DNA of 64,000 bases from Limnohabitans sp. DM1 (GTDB lineage: Bacteria > Pseudomonadota > Gammaproteobacteria > Burkholderiales > Burkholderiaceae_C). Within the stretch, counting starts at the first letter, position 1. Each line of letters starts with the position of its first letter. Under the pieces are notes generated by a model. It was not told the origin of the DNA, did no database searches, and saw only the letters and a list, made by a program, of their open reading frames with translations. Location of the stretch: contig NZ_CXOO01000034.1 of NCBI RefSeq assembly GCF_001269385.1, positions 44,174-108,173 of the forward strand, given 5' to 3'. Shown in pieces: positions 27,922-36,614 of this stretch. Made by a program: the position numbers and the translations under genes.

Positions 27922-29106
27922 ATGATCATCACCAGCTTGCTCGACACCGACCTCTACAAATTCACCATGATGCAGGTCGTGCTGCACCAGTTTCCGGGGG
28001 CACAGGTCGAATACAAATTCAAGTGCCGCAACCCGGGCATACCTCTGGCGCAGTTTGTCCAAGAAATTCGCCAGGAAATCCGCTCGCTGTGCAGCCTGAG
28101 TTTCACCGAAGGCGAGCTGCAATACCTGCGGTCCATGCGCTTCATCAAGAGCGACTTTGTGGACTTTTTGGGGCTGTTCAAACTCAACGAAAAATACATC
28201 CAGGTCACGGCGCTGCCCTCGCAAGAGATCGACATCACCATCCAGGGCCCCTGGCTGCACACCATTTTGTTCGAGATCCCGGTGTTGGCCATCGTCAACG
28301 AGGTCTATTTCCGCAACACCCAAAAGGTGCCTGATCTGATGGAGGGGCGCCGCCGACTCGACACCAAAATCGCCCAATTGCAAGCCCCGGGCCTTGAAAC
28401 ACTCAAAATTGCCGACTACGGCACGCGTCGACGGTTTTCACGGGCTTGGCATGAAGAGGTGCTGCGGGTTTTGTCAGCGCGCTTGGGCACAGGACCTGGC
28501 GGTCAATTCGCCGGAACAAGCAACGTGTATTACGCCTATTTGTTGGGCCTGACGCCGCTGGGCACCATGGCACACGAATATTTGCAGGCCGCGCAAGCAC
28601 TGGGGCCGCGGTTGCGCGACAGCCAGATTTTTGCCTTTGAGTCGTGGGCCAAGGAATACCGGGGAGACCTGGGCATTGCGCTCAGCGATGTCTATGGCTT
28701 CAACGCCTTCTTGCGCGATTTCGATTTGTACTTTTGCAAGCTGTTTGACGGCGCACGGCACGACAGCGGCGACCCCTTCAGCTGGGGCGAGCGCATGATT
28801 GCGCATTACCAGCAAAACCGGGTAGACCCCAGGACCAAGACCCTCATCTTCAGCGACAGTTTGACCATTCCGCGCACGATTGAGCTGTACCAACAATTCC
28901 GCGAACGCTGCCTGCTGGCCTTTGGTGTGGGGACCAACTTGACGAATGACCTGGGTTACGAGCCGCTGCAAATCGTCATCAAAATGACGCGTTGCAACGG
29001 TCAGCCCGTGGCCAAGCTGTCGGACTCGCCCGGCAAGGGCATGTGCGACGATGAAAAGTATTTGGCCTATTTGCGCCAGGTTTTTGAAATTGCCCCCAAC
29101 GCCTGA
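27922..29106 (+). CDS. pncB: nicotinate phosphoribosyltransferase
   Basis: The 394-residue enzyme of NAD salvage converts nicotinate, PRPP and ATP to nicotinate mononucleotide. Marks are [13 protein letters not shown] at the N-terminus, [16 protein letters not shown] (about residue 170), [13 protein letters not shown] and IFSDSL. Length matches E. coli PncB (400). It is preceded by a 160-bp gap without recognisable features. Confidence 0.95.
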   Translation: MIITSLLDTDLYKFTMMQVVLHQFPGAQVEYKFKCRNPGIPLAQFVQEIRQEIRSLCSLSFTEGELQYLRSMRFIKSDFVDFLGLFKLNEKYIQVTALPSQEIDITIQGPWLHTILFEIPVLAIVNEVYFRNTQKVPDLMEGRRRLDTKIAQLQAPGLETLKIADYGTRRRFSRAWHEEVLRVLSARLGTGPGGQFAGTSNVYYAYLLGLTPLGTMAHEYLQAAQALGPRLRDSQIFAFESWAKEYRGDLGIALSDVYGFNAFLRDFDLYFCKLFDGARHDSGDPFSWGERMIAHYQQNRVDPRTKTLIFSDSLTIPRTIELYQQFRERCLLAFGVGTNLTNDLGYEPLQIVIKMTRCNGQPVAKLSDSPGKGMCDDEKYLAYLRQVFEIAPNA

Positions 29107-29159
29107 ACAAGAGGCTTGGGCCGTTAACATACGGCAGCATTTAACAGGAGATTTGCATC

Positions 29160-30581
29160 ATGGCTCGATGGGGTAAGCGGTGGACCGCGTTGCTGGCTTT
29201 GCCGCTGTTGTTGTTGTCCGGCGGGGCTTTTGCCGCCGATTTTGATGGCGCTCAGCTGTCGGTGATGTGGGGTGTGCCTTTTGCAGGCATTTTGTTGTCA
29301 ATTGCCTTGATGCCTTTGCTGGTGCCCCATTTCTGGCACCACCATTACGGCAAAGTAGCCGCCGCTTGGGGCTTGGCATTCCTTGTGCCTTTCGCCATGG
29401 TGTTTGGTCCCGCAGCAGCAGGCGCGAACACGGTGCACGCCCTGTTTGCCGAATACATCCCCTTCATCATTTTGCTCACTGCCTTGTTCACCGTGTCGGG
29501 CGGTATTTTCATCCGTGGTAACTTACACGGCAGCCCGGGCCTGAACACCGCCATCTTGGCCATTGGGGCCGTGCTGGCCAGCTTCATGGGCACCACAGGT
29601 GCGTCCATGCTGCTGATTCGCCCGCTCATCCGCGCCAACGACAACCGAAAGCATGTAGCGCATGTGGTGGTGTTTTTCATCTTCATCGTGTCCAACGCAG
29701 GCGGCTCTTTGACGCCTTTGGGCGATCCCCCCTTGTTTTTGGGTTTCTTGAAGGGTGTGGACTTTTTCTGGACCGTTAAAACCATCTTCCCCGAGACACT
29801 GTTTTTGGTGGGCAGCTTGCTCGCCATCTTCTTTGCGCTCGATTCCTGGTTTTACCACCGCCGTGAAGAGGTGCTGCTGCATGACCCGACACCCGATTCC
29901 AAAGCGATTGGTTTTGACGGTGCCATCAATTTCTGGCTGCTGGCAGCCGTCGTTGGCTTGGTGTTGATGAGCGGCTTCTGGAAATCCCCCGTGTCTTTCA
30001 ACATCTACGGCACCGAAGTCGGTTTGCCGGGCGTTTTGCGCGATCTGGGTCTGGTGGCCTTGACCATTCTGTCACTCAAGATCACACCGGCCAAAGTGCA
30101 CGAGGACAACCAATTTGGCTGGGCTCCCATGGCCGAAGTGGCCAAGTTGTTTGCCGGCATTTTCCTGACCATCATCCCGGTCATCGCCATGCTCAAGGCG
30201 GGTGTCAATGGCCCATTCGGCGCAGTGGTTCAAGCGGTGACCCGGCCCGATGGCAGCCCCGACGTGATGATGTACTTCTGGATTACGGGCGCATTGAGTT
30301 CATTCCTCGACAACGCACCCACTTATTTGGTCTTCTTCAACACCGCAGGCGGTGACCCGCAGGTGCTGATGACCACCTTGGCCCCGACGCTGGCCGCCAT
30401 TTCGGCTGGTGCCGTGTTCATGGGTGCCAACACCTACATCGGTAATGCGCCCAACCTGATGGTCAAAGCCATCGCCGAAGACCGTGGCGTGAAGATGCCC
30501 AGCTTCTTTGGTTACATGTTGTGGTCGGGCGCTGTCCTGATTCCTTTGTTCGTGGTCATGACTTTCATCTGGTTCAAGTGA
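29160..30581 (+). CDS. NhaD-like sodium:proton antiporter (CitMHS_2-type)
   Basis: The 473-residue protein has a signal-like first segment (LLALPLLLLSGGAFA) and about 12 further hydrophobic stretches. Features include FMGTTGASMLLIRPLIRAN, VSNAGGSLTPLGDPPLFLGF and SFLDNAPTYLVFFN, the pair of discontinuous-helix motifs typical of ion-transporter-superfamily antiporters. It is probably a Na+/H+ antiporter, although the family is also annotated as citrate-type transporter. The next gene starts on its last base (TGATG). Confidence 0.8.
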   Translation: MARWGKRWTALLALPLLLLSGGAFAADFDGAQLSVMWGVPFAGILLSIALMPLLVPHFWHHHYGKVAAAWGLAFLVPFAMVFGPAAAGANTVHALFAEYIPFIILLTALFTVSGGIFIRGNLHGSPGLNTAILAIGAVLASFMGTTGASMLLIRPLIRANDNRKHVAHVVVFFIFIVSNAGGSLTPLGDPPLFLGFLKGVDFFWTVKTIFPETLFLVGSLLAIFFALDSWFYHRREEVLLHDPTPDSKAIGFDGAINFWLLAAVVGLVLMSGFWKSPVSFNIYGTEVGLPGVLRDLGLVALTILSLKITPAKVHEDNQFGWAPMAEVAKLFAGIFLTIIPVIAMLKAGVNGPFGAVVQAVTRPDGSPDVMMYFWITGALSSFLDNAPTYLVFFNTAGGDPQVLMTTLAPTLAAISAGAVFMGANTYIGNAPNLMVKAIAEDRGVKMPSFFGYMLWSGAVLIPLFVVMTFIWFK

Positions 30582-31567
30582 TGTCCAAACCCGCTGTTTT
30601 GGTGGCCCGCGCCATCTTCCCCGAGGTCCTGCAGTCTTTGGCGCAGGTGTTTGAAGTCGAAAGCAACCAGGCCGATGAGGTCTGGTCTGCCGCTGAGCTG
30701 ACCCGCCGCATGCAAGGCAAAGTGGGGGCCCTGACCACCGGCAGCGAGCGCATCGACGCGGCGCTGCTGCAGGCCAACCCGCAACTGCGCATCGTGGCCA
30801 ATATGGCTGTGGGCTTCAACAACTTTGATGTGCCCGCCATGACTGCTGCGGGTGTACAGGCCTGCAACACACCCGACGTACTGACCGAAACCACGGCCGA
30901 TTTTGGCTTTGCTTTGCTCATGGCCACCGCCCGCCGCATCACCGAAAGCGAGCATTTCTTGCGCGCAGGTCACTGGACCAAGTGGAGCTACGACATGTTC
31001 GCCGGGGCCGAAGTGCATGGCTCAACCCTTGGCATCATTGGCATGGGCCGCATCGGTCAGGGCATTGCCCGCCGGGCGGCGCATGGCTTTGGCATGCAGG
31101 TGATTTACCACAATCGCTCGCGCCTGAATCCCGAGTTGGAGGCTGCCAGCAAAGCCCGCTATGTGAGCAAGGAGGAATTGCTCAACACGGCGGACCATGT
31201 GATGCTGGTGGTGCCCTACAGCGCCGAGTCGCACCACACCATTGGCGCGGCCGAGCTGGCCCAGATGAAGCCTACAGCCACCTTGGTCAACATTGCACGC
31301 GGCGGCATTGTGGACGATGCGGCCTTGGCCAAAGCCTTGGCAGCGCGCCAAATTGCTGCGGCGGGCATCGATGTGTTCGAGGGCGAGCCTTCGGTGCACC
31401 CTGACTTGCTCAAAGTGCCCAATGTGGTGCTCACCCCACACATCGCCAGCGCGACCATCCAGACCCGAAAGGCCATGGCCCAGCTGGCAGCTGACAACCT
31501 GGTGGCCTACCTGAGCCGTGGCCAGGCGCTGACACCTTTGAACAGCTTGCCCGGCACCGCTGCATGA
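30581..31567 (+). CDS. gyaR: D-2-hydroxyacid dehydrogenase (glyoxylate/hydroxypyruvate reductase)
   Basis: The 328-residue enzyme starts at 30581, overlapping the previous stop by one base. Markers: MAVGFNNFDVPA, the Rossmann motif LGIIGMGRIGQGIARR (about residue 150), VNIARGGIVDD with catalytic Arg, DVFEGEP with Glu, and TPHIASAT with His. It is most like GyaR/GhrB, reducing glyoxylate or hydroxypyruvate to glycolate or glycerate with NAD(P)H. It overlaps rmuC by four bases. Confidence 0.9.
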   Translation: MSKPAVLVARAIFPEVLQSLAQVFEVESNQADEVWSAAELTRRMQGKVGALTTGSERIDAALLQANPQLRIVANMAVGFNNFDVPAMTAAGVQACNTPDVLTETTADFGFALLMATARRITESEHFLRAGHWTKWSYDMFAGAEVHGSTLGIIGMGRIGQGIARRAAHGFGMQVIYHNRSRLNPELEAASKARYVSKEELLNTADHVMLVVPYSAESHHTIGAAELAQMKPTATLVNIARGGIVDDAALAKALAARQIAAAGIDVFEGEPSVHPDLLKVPNVVLTPHIASATIQTRKAMAQLAADNLVAYLSRGQALTPLNSLPGTAA

Positions 31568-32982
31568 ACGAATGGGTCTTGCTGGCCCTGGGTGGGCTGA
31601 ACCTGTTGTTGTTGGTCTGGCTGCTGCTGCGCCGCAGCGCTTCGCCCGATGCGCAAGCGCAGCGAACCGCTGCGCTGCTGACCGAGCAAATTGCAGCGCA
31701 AAGGGGCGAACAATACGCCTGGTATCAGCAACAGTTTGCGGCCATACAAAGCCAAACCGAACGCCTTGAGCGCGAACTGCGCACCGAAATCAGTCAATCC
31801 GGTGTGCAAGGCCGACAAGAGGCCATGCAGACCCTCACGCTGTTCCAGCAATCGTTGCTGCAGCAAAGCGCTGAAGCTACCCGCACGCAAAACCAGCAAA
31901 TCGACGCGCTGGCCCAGCAACTGGCCTTGCTGCAAAAAAGCCTGACCGACAGCCTGGCCCAGCAGGTCAATGCGTTGTCTGAGGCCAATGCCCGACGCTT
32001 GACCGAAATGCGCGGCACCATGGAAACGCAATTGGCGCAGCTGCAGCAAAGCAATTCTGCCAAACTGGACGAGATGCGCCAGACCGTGGACGAAAAACTG
32101 CAAGCCACCTTGCAAGCCCGCTTGGGCGAGAGCTTCAAACAAGTGGCCGATCGCCTGGAGCAGGTGCACAAGGGTCTGGGCGAAATGCACACCCTGGCGC
32201 AAGGCGTGGGCGACCTCAAGCACCTGCTGACCAACGTCAAGACCCGAGGCATGTTTGGCGAAGCGCAGCTGGCTTCATTGCTCGAACAAGTGCTCACGCC
32301 CGAGCAATACGCGGTGCAGGTGGCCACGCGGCCTGGCGACAAAAACCGGGTGGACTTTGCGATTCGTCTGCCCGGCCGCTCGGACAGCGGCCTGCCCGTG
32401 TGGTTGCCGATTGACGCGAAGTTTCCCAATGAAGATTACGAGCGCCTGCTCGAAGCCCAAGGTCGCGCTGACCCGGTGCAGGCTGAGCTGTGCGCCAAGG
32501 CGCTGGAGACACGCATCAAGCTTGAAGCCCGGTCGATTGCGGACAAATACCTGGAGCCCCCGCACACCACCGACTTTGCGGTCATGTTTTTGCCCACCGA
32601 AGGCTTGTATGCCGAAGTACTGCGTCGCCCAGGGCTGATGGAAGCCCTGCAGCGCGACCACCGCGTCACGCTGGCCGGCCCCACCAACCTGATGGCCATG
32701 CTCAACGCCTTGCAAATGGGCTTTCGAACCTTGGCGCTTGAAAAACGCTCCAGCGAAGTCTGGCAGGTGCTGGGTGCGGTCAAAACCGAGTTCGGCAAGT
32801 TTGGCGATGTGCTGAGCAAGGTGCGCAACCAGACCCAGACGGTGCTCAACACGCTCGACCAAGCGCAAACCCGCAGCAACGTGATGCATCGCGCCCTGCG
32901 CCAGGTGGATGCGCTGCCCGAGTTGCAAGCCCAAACACTCTTGCCCAGCGGGCCGGATGTTCCCCAAGAGGATGACAAGTGA
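31564..32982 (+). CDS. rmuC: DNA recombination protein RmuC
   Basis: The 472-residue protein has an N-terminal membrane anchor (LLALGGLNLLLLVWLLLRR) and a long Gln/Glu-rich coiled coil (about residues 40-210). The RmuC nuclease-like domain follows, with GMFGEAQLASLLEQVLTPEQY, PIDAKFPNEDYERLLEA and FLPTEGLYAEVLRR. RmuC limits inversion at short inverted repeats in E. coli. It is translationally coupled to the genes on both sides. Confidence 0.95.
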   Translation: MNEWVLLALGGLNLLLLVWLLLRRSASPDAQAQRTAALLTEQIAAQRGEQYAWYQQQFAAIQSQTERLERELRTEISQSGVQGRQEAMQTLTLFQQSLLQQSAEATRTQNQQIDALAQQLALLQKSLTDSLAQQVNALSEANARRLTEMRGTMETQLAQLQQSNSAKLDEMRQTVDEKLQATLQARLGESFKQVADRLEQVHKGLGEMHTLAQGVGDLKHLLTNVKTRGMFGEAQLASLLEQVLTPEQYAVQVATRPGDKNRVDFAIRLPGRSDSGLPVWLPIDAKFPNEDYERLLEAQGRADPVQAELCAKALETRIKLEARSIADKYLEPPHTTDFAVMFLPTEGLYAEVLRRPGLMEALQRDHRVTLAGPTNLMAMLNALQMGFRTLALEKRSSEVWQVLGAVKTEFGKFGDVLSKVRNQTQTVLNTLDQAQTRSNVMHRALRQVDALPELQAQTLLPSGPDVPQEDDK

Positions 32983-34151
32983 GCCCCGATCTGGCCCGCC
33001 TGATTGCTGGCCAGATGTTTTTGCATGCGTGCATGGCGGGGACACGCATGGCCATTCCCTTGTTGGCCCTCAAGCAGGGATTCAGTCCCGTGGCAGTGGG
33101 GGCACTGTTGGCCTTGTTCGCGCTGTCTGCCATGTTTTTGGCGCTGCCTGCAGGCCGTTACAGCGACCGACGGGGCTTGCAAAAAATCCTGCGCATCAGC
33201 ATTGTCCTGGCGGCATCGGGTGTGCTGTTGTCGGCGCTGTGGCCAATATTCCCGGTCATGTGCCTGAGCGCTTTGGCCACAGGCGGTGCCACCGGCATGG
33301 CTGTGATCGCCATGCAGCGCCATGTGGGCCGCATGGCCAAAGACCCGGCCGCACTCAAGGTGGCGTTCAGTTGGTTGTCTCTGGGGCCTGCCGTGTCCAA
33401 TTTTGTCGGCCCTGTGCTGGCTGGCTTGTTGATTGACTTTGCCGGACCCGAGGCGGGGCACGTTTCGGGCTTCAGATGGGCCTTCTTGCTGATGGCCGTG
33501 TTTCCGTTGTTCACATGGTTTTGGGTACGCCCAGTGCCTGAGCTGCCCCTTTCACCCGAACTCGCCAACGCCCAACCCCGACGTGCGCTGGATTTGCTGG
33601 CCGAGCCCATGTTGCGGCGCTTGCTGGCGGTCAACTGGTTGCTGTCTTCGTGCTGGGATGTTCACACCTTTGTGGTGCCTGTGCTGGGGCACGAGCGCGG
33701 TTACAGCGCTTCGGTGGTGGGCGCCATCCTGGGGGCCTTCGCCTTGGCGGCGGCTTTCATTCGGGTGTGTTTGCCATTCATCGCGCGCCACGTCAAAGAG
33801 CACCAAATCATCACGAGCGCGATGGTGTGCACCGCCTTGCTGTTTGCGGTCTACCCCCTCATGCCCACCGCTGGGACCATGGGGGTGTGCTCGGTGTTGC
33901 TGGGTTTGGTGTTGGGTACGGTGCAGCCCATGATCATGAGCACCTTGCACCAGATTACCCCGGCACACCGTCAGGGCGAGGCGCTGGGTTTGCGGCTGAT
34001 GAGCATCAACGCGTCGAGTGTGCTGATGCCCATGCTCTTTGGCACGGCCGGTGCCATTGCGGGCGTGGCCCCCGTGTTTTGGGTGGTGGGCACATCGGTG
34101 GGCCTGGGTGCCCGAATGGCCTGGAAACTCAGGGCCACACACAGCCATTGA
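32979..34151 (+). CDS. MFS transporter
   Basis: The 390-residue protein starts at GTG 32979, overlapping the rmuC stop (GTGA). Twelve hydrophobic segments, PAGRYSDRRGLQKILR (MFS loop 2-3 motif) and a symmetric second half with HERGYSASVVGAILG are visible. It lacks distinctive substrate motifs and is best described as a drug- or metabolite-type MFS permease. It ends the four-gene coupled run starting with the NhaD-like gene. Confidence 0.85.
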   Translation: MSPDLARLIAGQMFLHACMAGTRMAIPLLALKQGFSPVAVGALLALFALSAMFLALPAGRYSDRRGLQKILRISIVLAASGVLLSALWPIFPVMCLSALATGGATGMAVIAMQRHVGRMAKDPAALKVAFSWLSLGPAVSNFVGPVLAGLLIDFAGPEAGHVSGFRWAFLLMAVFPLFTWFWVRPVPELPLSPELANAQPRRALDLLAEPMLRRLLAVNWLLSSCWDVHTFVVPVLGHERGYSASVVGAILGAFALAAAFIRVCLPFIARHVKEHQIITSAMVCTALLFAVYPLMPTAGTMGVCSVLLGLVLGTVQPMIMSTLHQITPAHRQGEALGLRLMSINASSVLMPMLFGTAGAIAGVAPVFWVVGTSVGLGARMAWKLRATHSH

Positions 34152-34188
34152 ACCTGAGGGCGAGGGGCAGGCCCACCGCCTTGGGGGC

Positions 34189-35550
34189 TTATTTTTGCAG
34201 CAGGGCGTTGATACTTTGCAGGTCTTCGGCCTTGAGCGTGCCGCTGGCCTGGCGCAGTTTGAGTTGGCCCACCAACACGTCGTAGCGGGCTTTGGCCAGA
34301 TCGCGTTTGGTCTGGAACAGCTGGCTTTGGCTGTTGAGCACGTCGATGTTGATGCGCACCCCCACTTGGTAACCCAGCTTGTTGGCGTCCAAAGCAGCCT
34401 GGCTGGAGGCTTCTGCGGCTTCCAGCGCCTTGACCTGGCCCAGACCCGATTGCAGGCCCAGATAGGCGGTGCGCGTGGCTTGTGCCACCTGACGCTGAGC
34501 GCCTTCCAGATCGTTGCGAGCCTTGTCTTCCAGGGCCAGGGTTTCACGGATGCGGTTTTGGGTGGCGAAGCCCGCGAACAGGGGGACGTTCAGGCTGACG
34601 CCAGCACTGGCGATGGTGATTTGGTTATTGACTGGAAGTATTGAAACAGACGTTCCGTTGATGTTTTTCTGTATGTTGTAACCCAGTGTGAAGTCCACAG
34701 TGGGTTTGTGTCCCGCTTCGGCTTTTTCAGTTTCGAGTTTGGCAATTTCCAGATTGGCGCGGGCTTGCCGAATACCGGGGTGCATCTGTTCGCTTTGGGT
34801 GATCCATTCCTGGGCATCAGTGCCTGGAGCAGAGGGCAGGATGGCAGCAGCATTCAGCACGGTGGGCTTGATGCCCGTTTTGCCGACCAGCAATTCCAGT
34901 GCGACTGTTTTCACGCGGAGATCATTGTCCGCGGCAATTTCCTGCGCAGTGACCAGATCAAACCGGGCTTGGGCTTCTCGGGTGTCGGTGATGGTGGCTG
35001 TGCCTACTTCGAAATTGCGTTTGGCGCTGGCCAGTTGTTCCGCCACTGCGGCTTTTTGTGCTTTCACGAAAGTCAAACTGTCTTGTGAGGACAGAACATC
35101 GAAATAGGCCTGACTTGTACGCACGATCAGGTCTTGTTCTGCCTGCAGCAAGGTCGCCCGGGCAGCATCCAGTGCTTTTTGGCTTTGTTGGTAAGTGGCC
35201 AGATTGGCCGGGCGGTATAGCGGTTGTGTTGCGTTGATGCCCGTAGTTTGAGTGGTGTAGTTGTAGTTTGAGTTAGCAGTTTCAGGACTCATGGACCTGT
35301 CTGCTCGCGTCACGCCAGCGCCCAGACCCACAGTTGGCAACAACACCGCCTTTCCCTGATCTGCTTTCGCCAGATTGGCCTCGTACTGAAATTTTGCAGA
35401 CTGGTAGCTGGCGTCATAGCCTTTGGCCATTTCGTACACGTCCACCAGGCTTTGTGCCTGGCTGGTGCTGGCCAAAGCCAGGGAGGCAAGCAGGCTCACG
35501 GGCAGGCGGCGAAACAGGGTGGTGGACGGGCGGGGTTGCTGCATGGACAT
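34189..35550 (-). CDS. tolC: TolC-family outer-membrane efflux protein
   Basis: About 453 residues (start at 35550 or 35544, both behind AAGAAAG). The signal peptide ends STSQAQS and is followed by LVDVYEMAKGYDASYQSAKF, typical of TolC. Two structurally repeated halves contain the paired efflux motifs (NLATYQQSQKALDAARATLL and DLEGAQRQVAQATRTAYLGL). It forms the trimeric exit duct of the RND pump encoded upstream in the same leftward operon. Confidence 0.93.
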   Translation of the reverse strand: MSMQQPRPSTTLFRRLPVSLLASLALASTSQAQSLVDVYEMAKGYDASYQSAKFQYEANLAKADQGKAVLLPTVGLGAGVTRADRSMSPETANSNYNYTTQTTGINATQPLYRPANLATYQQSQKALDAARATLLQAEQDLIVRTSQAYFDVLSSQDSLTFVKAQKAAVAEQLASAKRNFEVGTATITDTREAQARFDLVTAQEIAADNDLRVKTVALELLVGKTGIKPTVLNAAAILPSAPGTDAQEWITQSEQMHPGIRQARANLEIAKLETEKAEAGHKPTVDFTLGYNIQKNINGTSVSILPVNNQITIASAGVSLNVPLFAGFATQNRIRETLALEDKARNDLEGAQRQVAQATRTAYLGLQSGLGQVKALEAAEASSQAALDANKLGYQVGVRINIDVLNSQSQLFQTKRDLAKARYDVLVGQLKLRQASGTLKAEDLQSINALLQK

Positions 35551-35576
35551 CTTTCTTGAAGCCGAAATGGCAAATT

Positions 35577-35906
35577 TCAATAAACCGGAATGGACGGATC
35601 AACTTGCGCAGACCAGGCATGGATACCGCCTGCCACGTTCACCACTTGAAAGCCATGCTGCTGCAAAAACGCAGCGACTTGCATGCTGCGGCCACCATGG
35701 TGGCACAGGCAGGCTATGGCGCGGGATTTGTCCAGTTCGTCCAGCCGAGCCGGGATGGTTTGCATGGGCATGTGGACCAGATCGAGCGCCTCAGGCCTGG
35801 CGCTTGCGGTTTGCACTTCCCAGCCTTCGCGCACATCGAGCAAGACGGGGCGCTGGGCTTGTTGGCTGGCCCATTGGGCAACTTGGGCGGGGTAGATCTG
35901 TTCCAT
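35577..35906 (-). CDS. single-domain rhodanese (GlpE-like)
   Basis: The 109-residue rhodanese domain has VLLDVREGWEVQTA and the active-site loop CLCHHGGRS carrying the persulfide-forming Cys. It ends NVAGGIHAWSAQVDPSIPVY. The start MEQIYPAQVAQW is chosen seven bases after the pcm stop. It transfers sulfane sulfur in the cytoplasm. The pcm-rhodanese-tolC order recurs in Burkholderiales, though its meaning is unclear. Confidence 0.88.
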   Translation of the reverse strand: MEQIYPAQVAQWASQQAQRPVLLDVREGWEVQTASARPEALDLVHMPMQTIPARLDELDKSRAIACLCHHGGRSMQVAAFLQQHGFQVVNVAGGIHAWSAQVDPSIPVY

Positions 35907-35913
35907 GGTGGTT

Positions 35914-36573
35914 TCAGAATTGGAAGCTGGAAGGTTCGGCAAAGCCCGACAGGCGGGGTGCGTTGCAGTCCCAGGGTTCGGTGGTGGTGAAGCTGCTGTT
36001 GCTGGTGCGGGTGATCAGCGTGGCGCGCATCATGGGCTCGTTGCCAACGATGGCGGCCAGGCGGCCGCCGATGGTGAGTTGTTGCAGCAAAGTGGCTGGC
36101 ACTTCGGCCACAGAGCCACTGAGCAAAATCACGTCAAACGGTCCTTCGGCTGCGGCACCCTGGCTCCCGTCGGTGTTGCGCACAGTCACATTGCTCATGC
36201 CCGCTTTTTGCAAGTTGGCTTGGGCTTGGGCGGCCAGTTGGGCGTCCATTTCCAGGCTGAGCACGCTGGCGGCCTGGTGGCCCAGCAGCGCGGCCATGAA
36301 GCCTGAGCCGGTGCCGATTTCCAACACTTTGTCGGTTTTTTTGACGGCCAGATCTTGCAGCAGACGGGCCTGAACGCGTGGGGCCAGCATGACCTGGTTG
36401 GCCGCAGTACCAAGCGGGATGTCCATGTCCACAAAGGCCAGGGCTTTGTGGGCCAGTGGCACAAAGTCTTCCCGGCGCACCACAGACAACAGGTCCAGCA
36501 CTTGGGGGGCGAGCACCTCCCATGGGCGGATTTGCTGTTCAATCATGTTGAAGCGGGCCTGGTTCAGATCCAT
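35914..36573 (-). CDS. pcm: protein-L-isoaspartate O-methyltransferase family protein
   Basis: The 219-residue SAM-dependent methyltransferase has MIEQQIRPWEVL near the N-terminus and REDFVP. SAM motif I is VLEIGTGSGFMAALLG (about residue 83) and acidic motif II LSLEMD. Pcm repairs isoaspartyl residues in aged proteins. In this subfamily the post-motif-I residues differ slightly from E. coli Pcm, so a specialised substrate is possible. It is encoded between the RND pump and rhodanese genes. Confidence 0.87.
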   Translation of the reverse strand: MDLNQARFNMIEQQIRPWEVLAPQVLDLLSVVRREDFVPLAHKALAFVDMDIPLGTAANQVMLAPRVQARLLQDLAVKKTDKVLEIGTGSGFMAALLGHQAASVLSLEMDAQLAAQAQANLQKAGMSNVTVRNTDGSQGAAAEGPFDVILLSGSVAEVPATLLQQLTIGGRLAAIVGNEPMMRATLITRTSNSSFTTTEPWDCNAPRLSGFAEPSSFQF

Positions 36574-36614
36574 TTTTTTCTCCTGGGGGGACGTTGATCA
36601 ATATCCGAAAGATT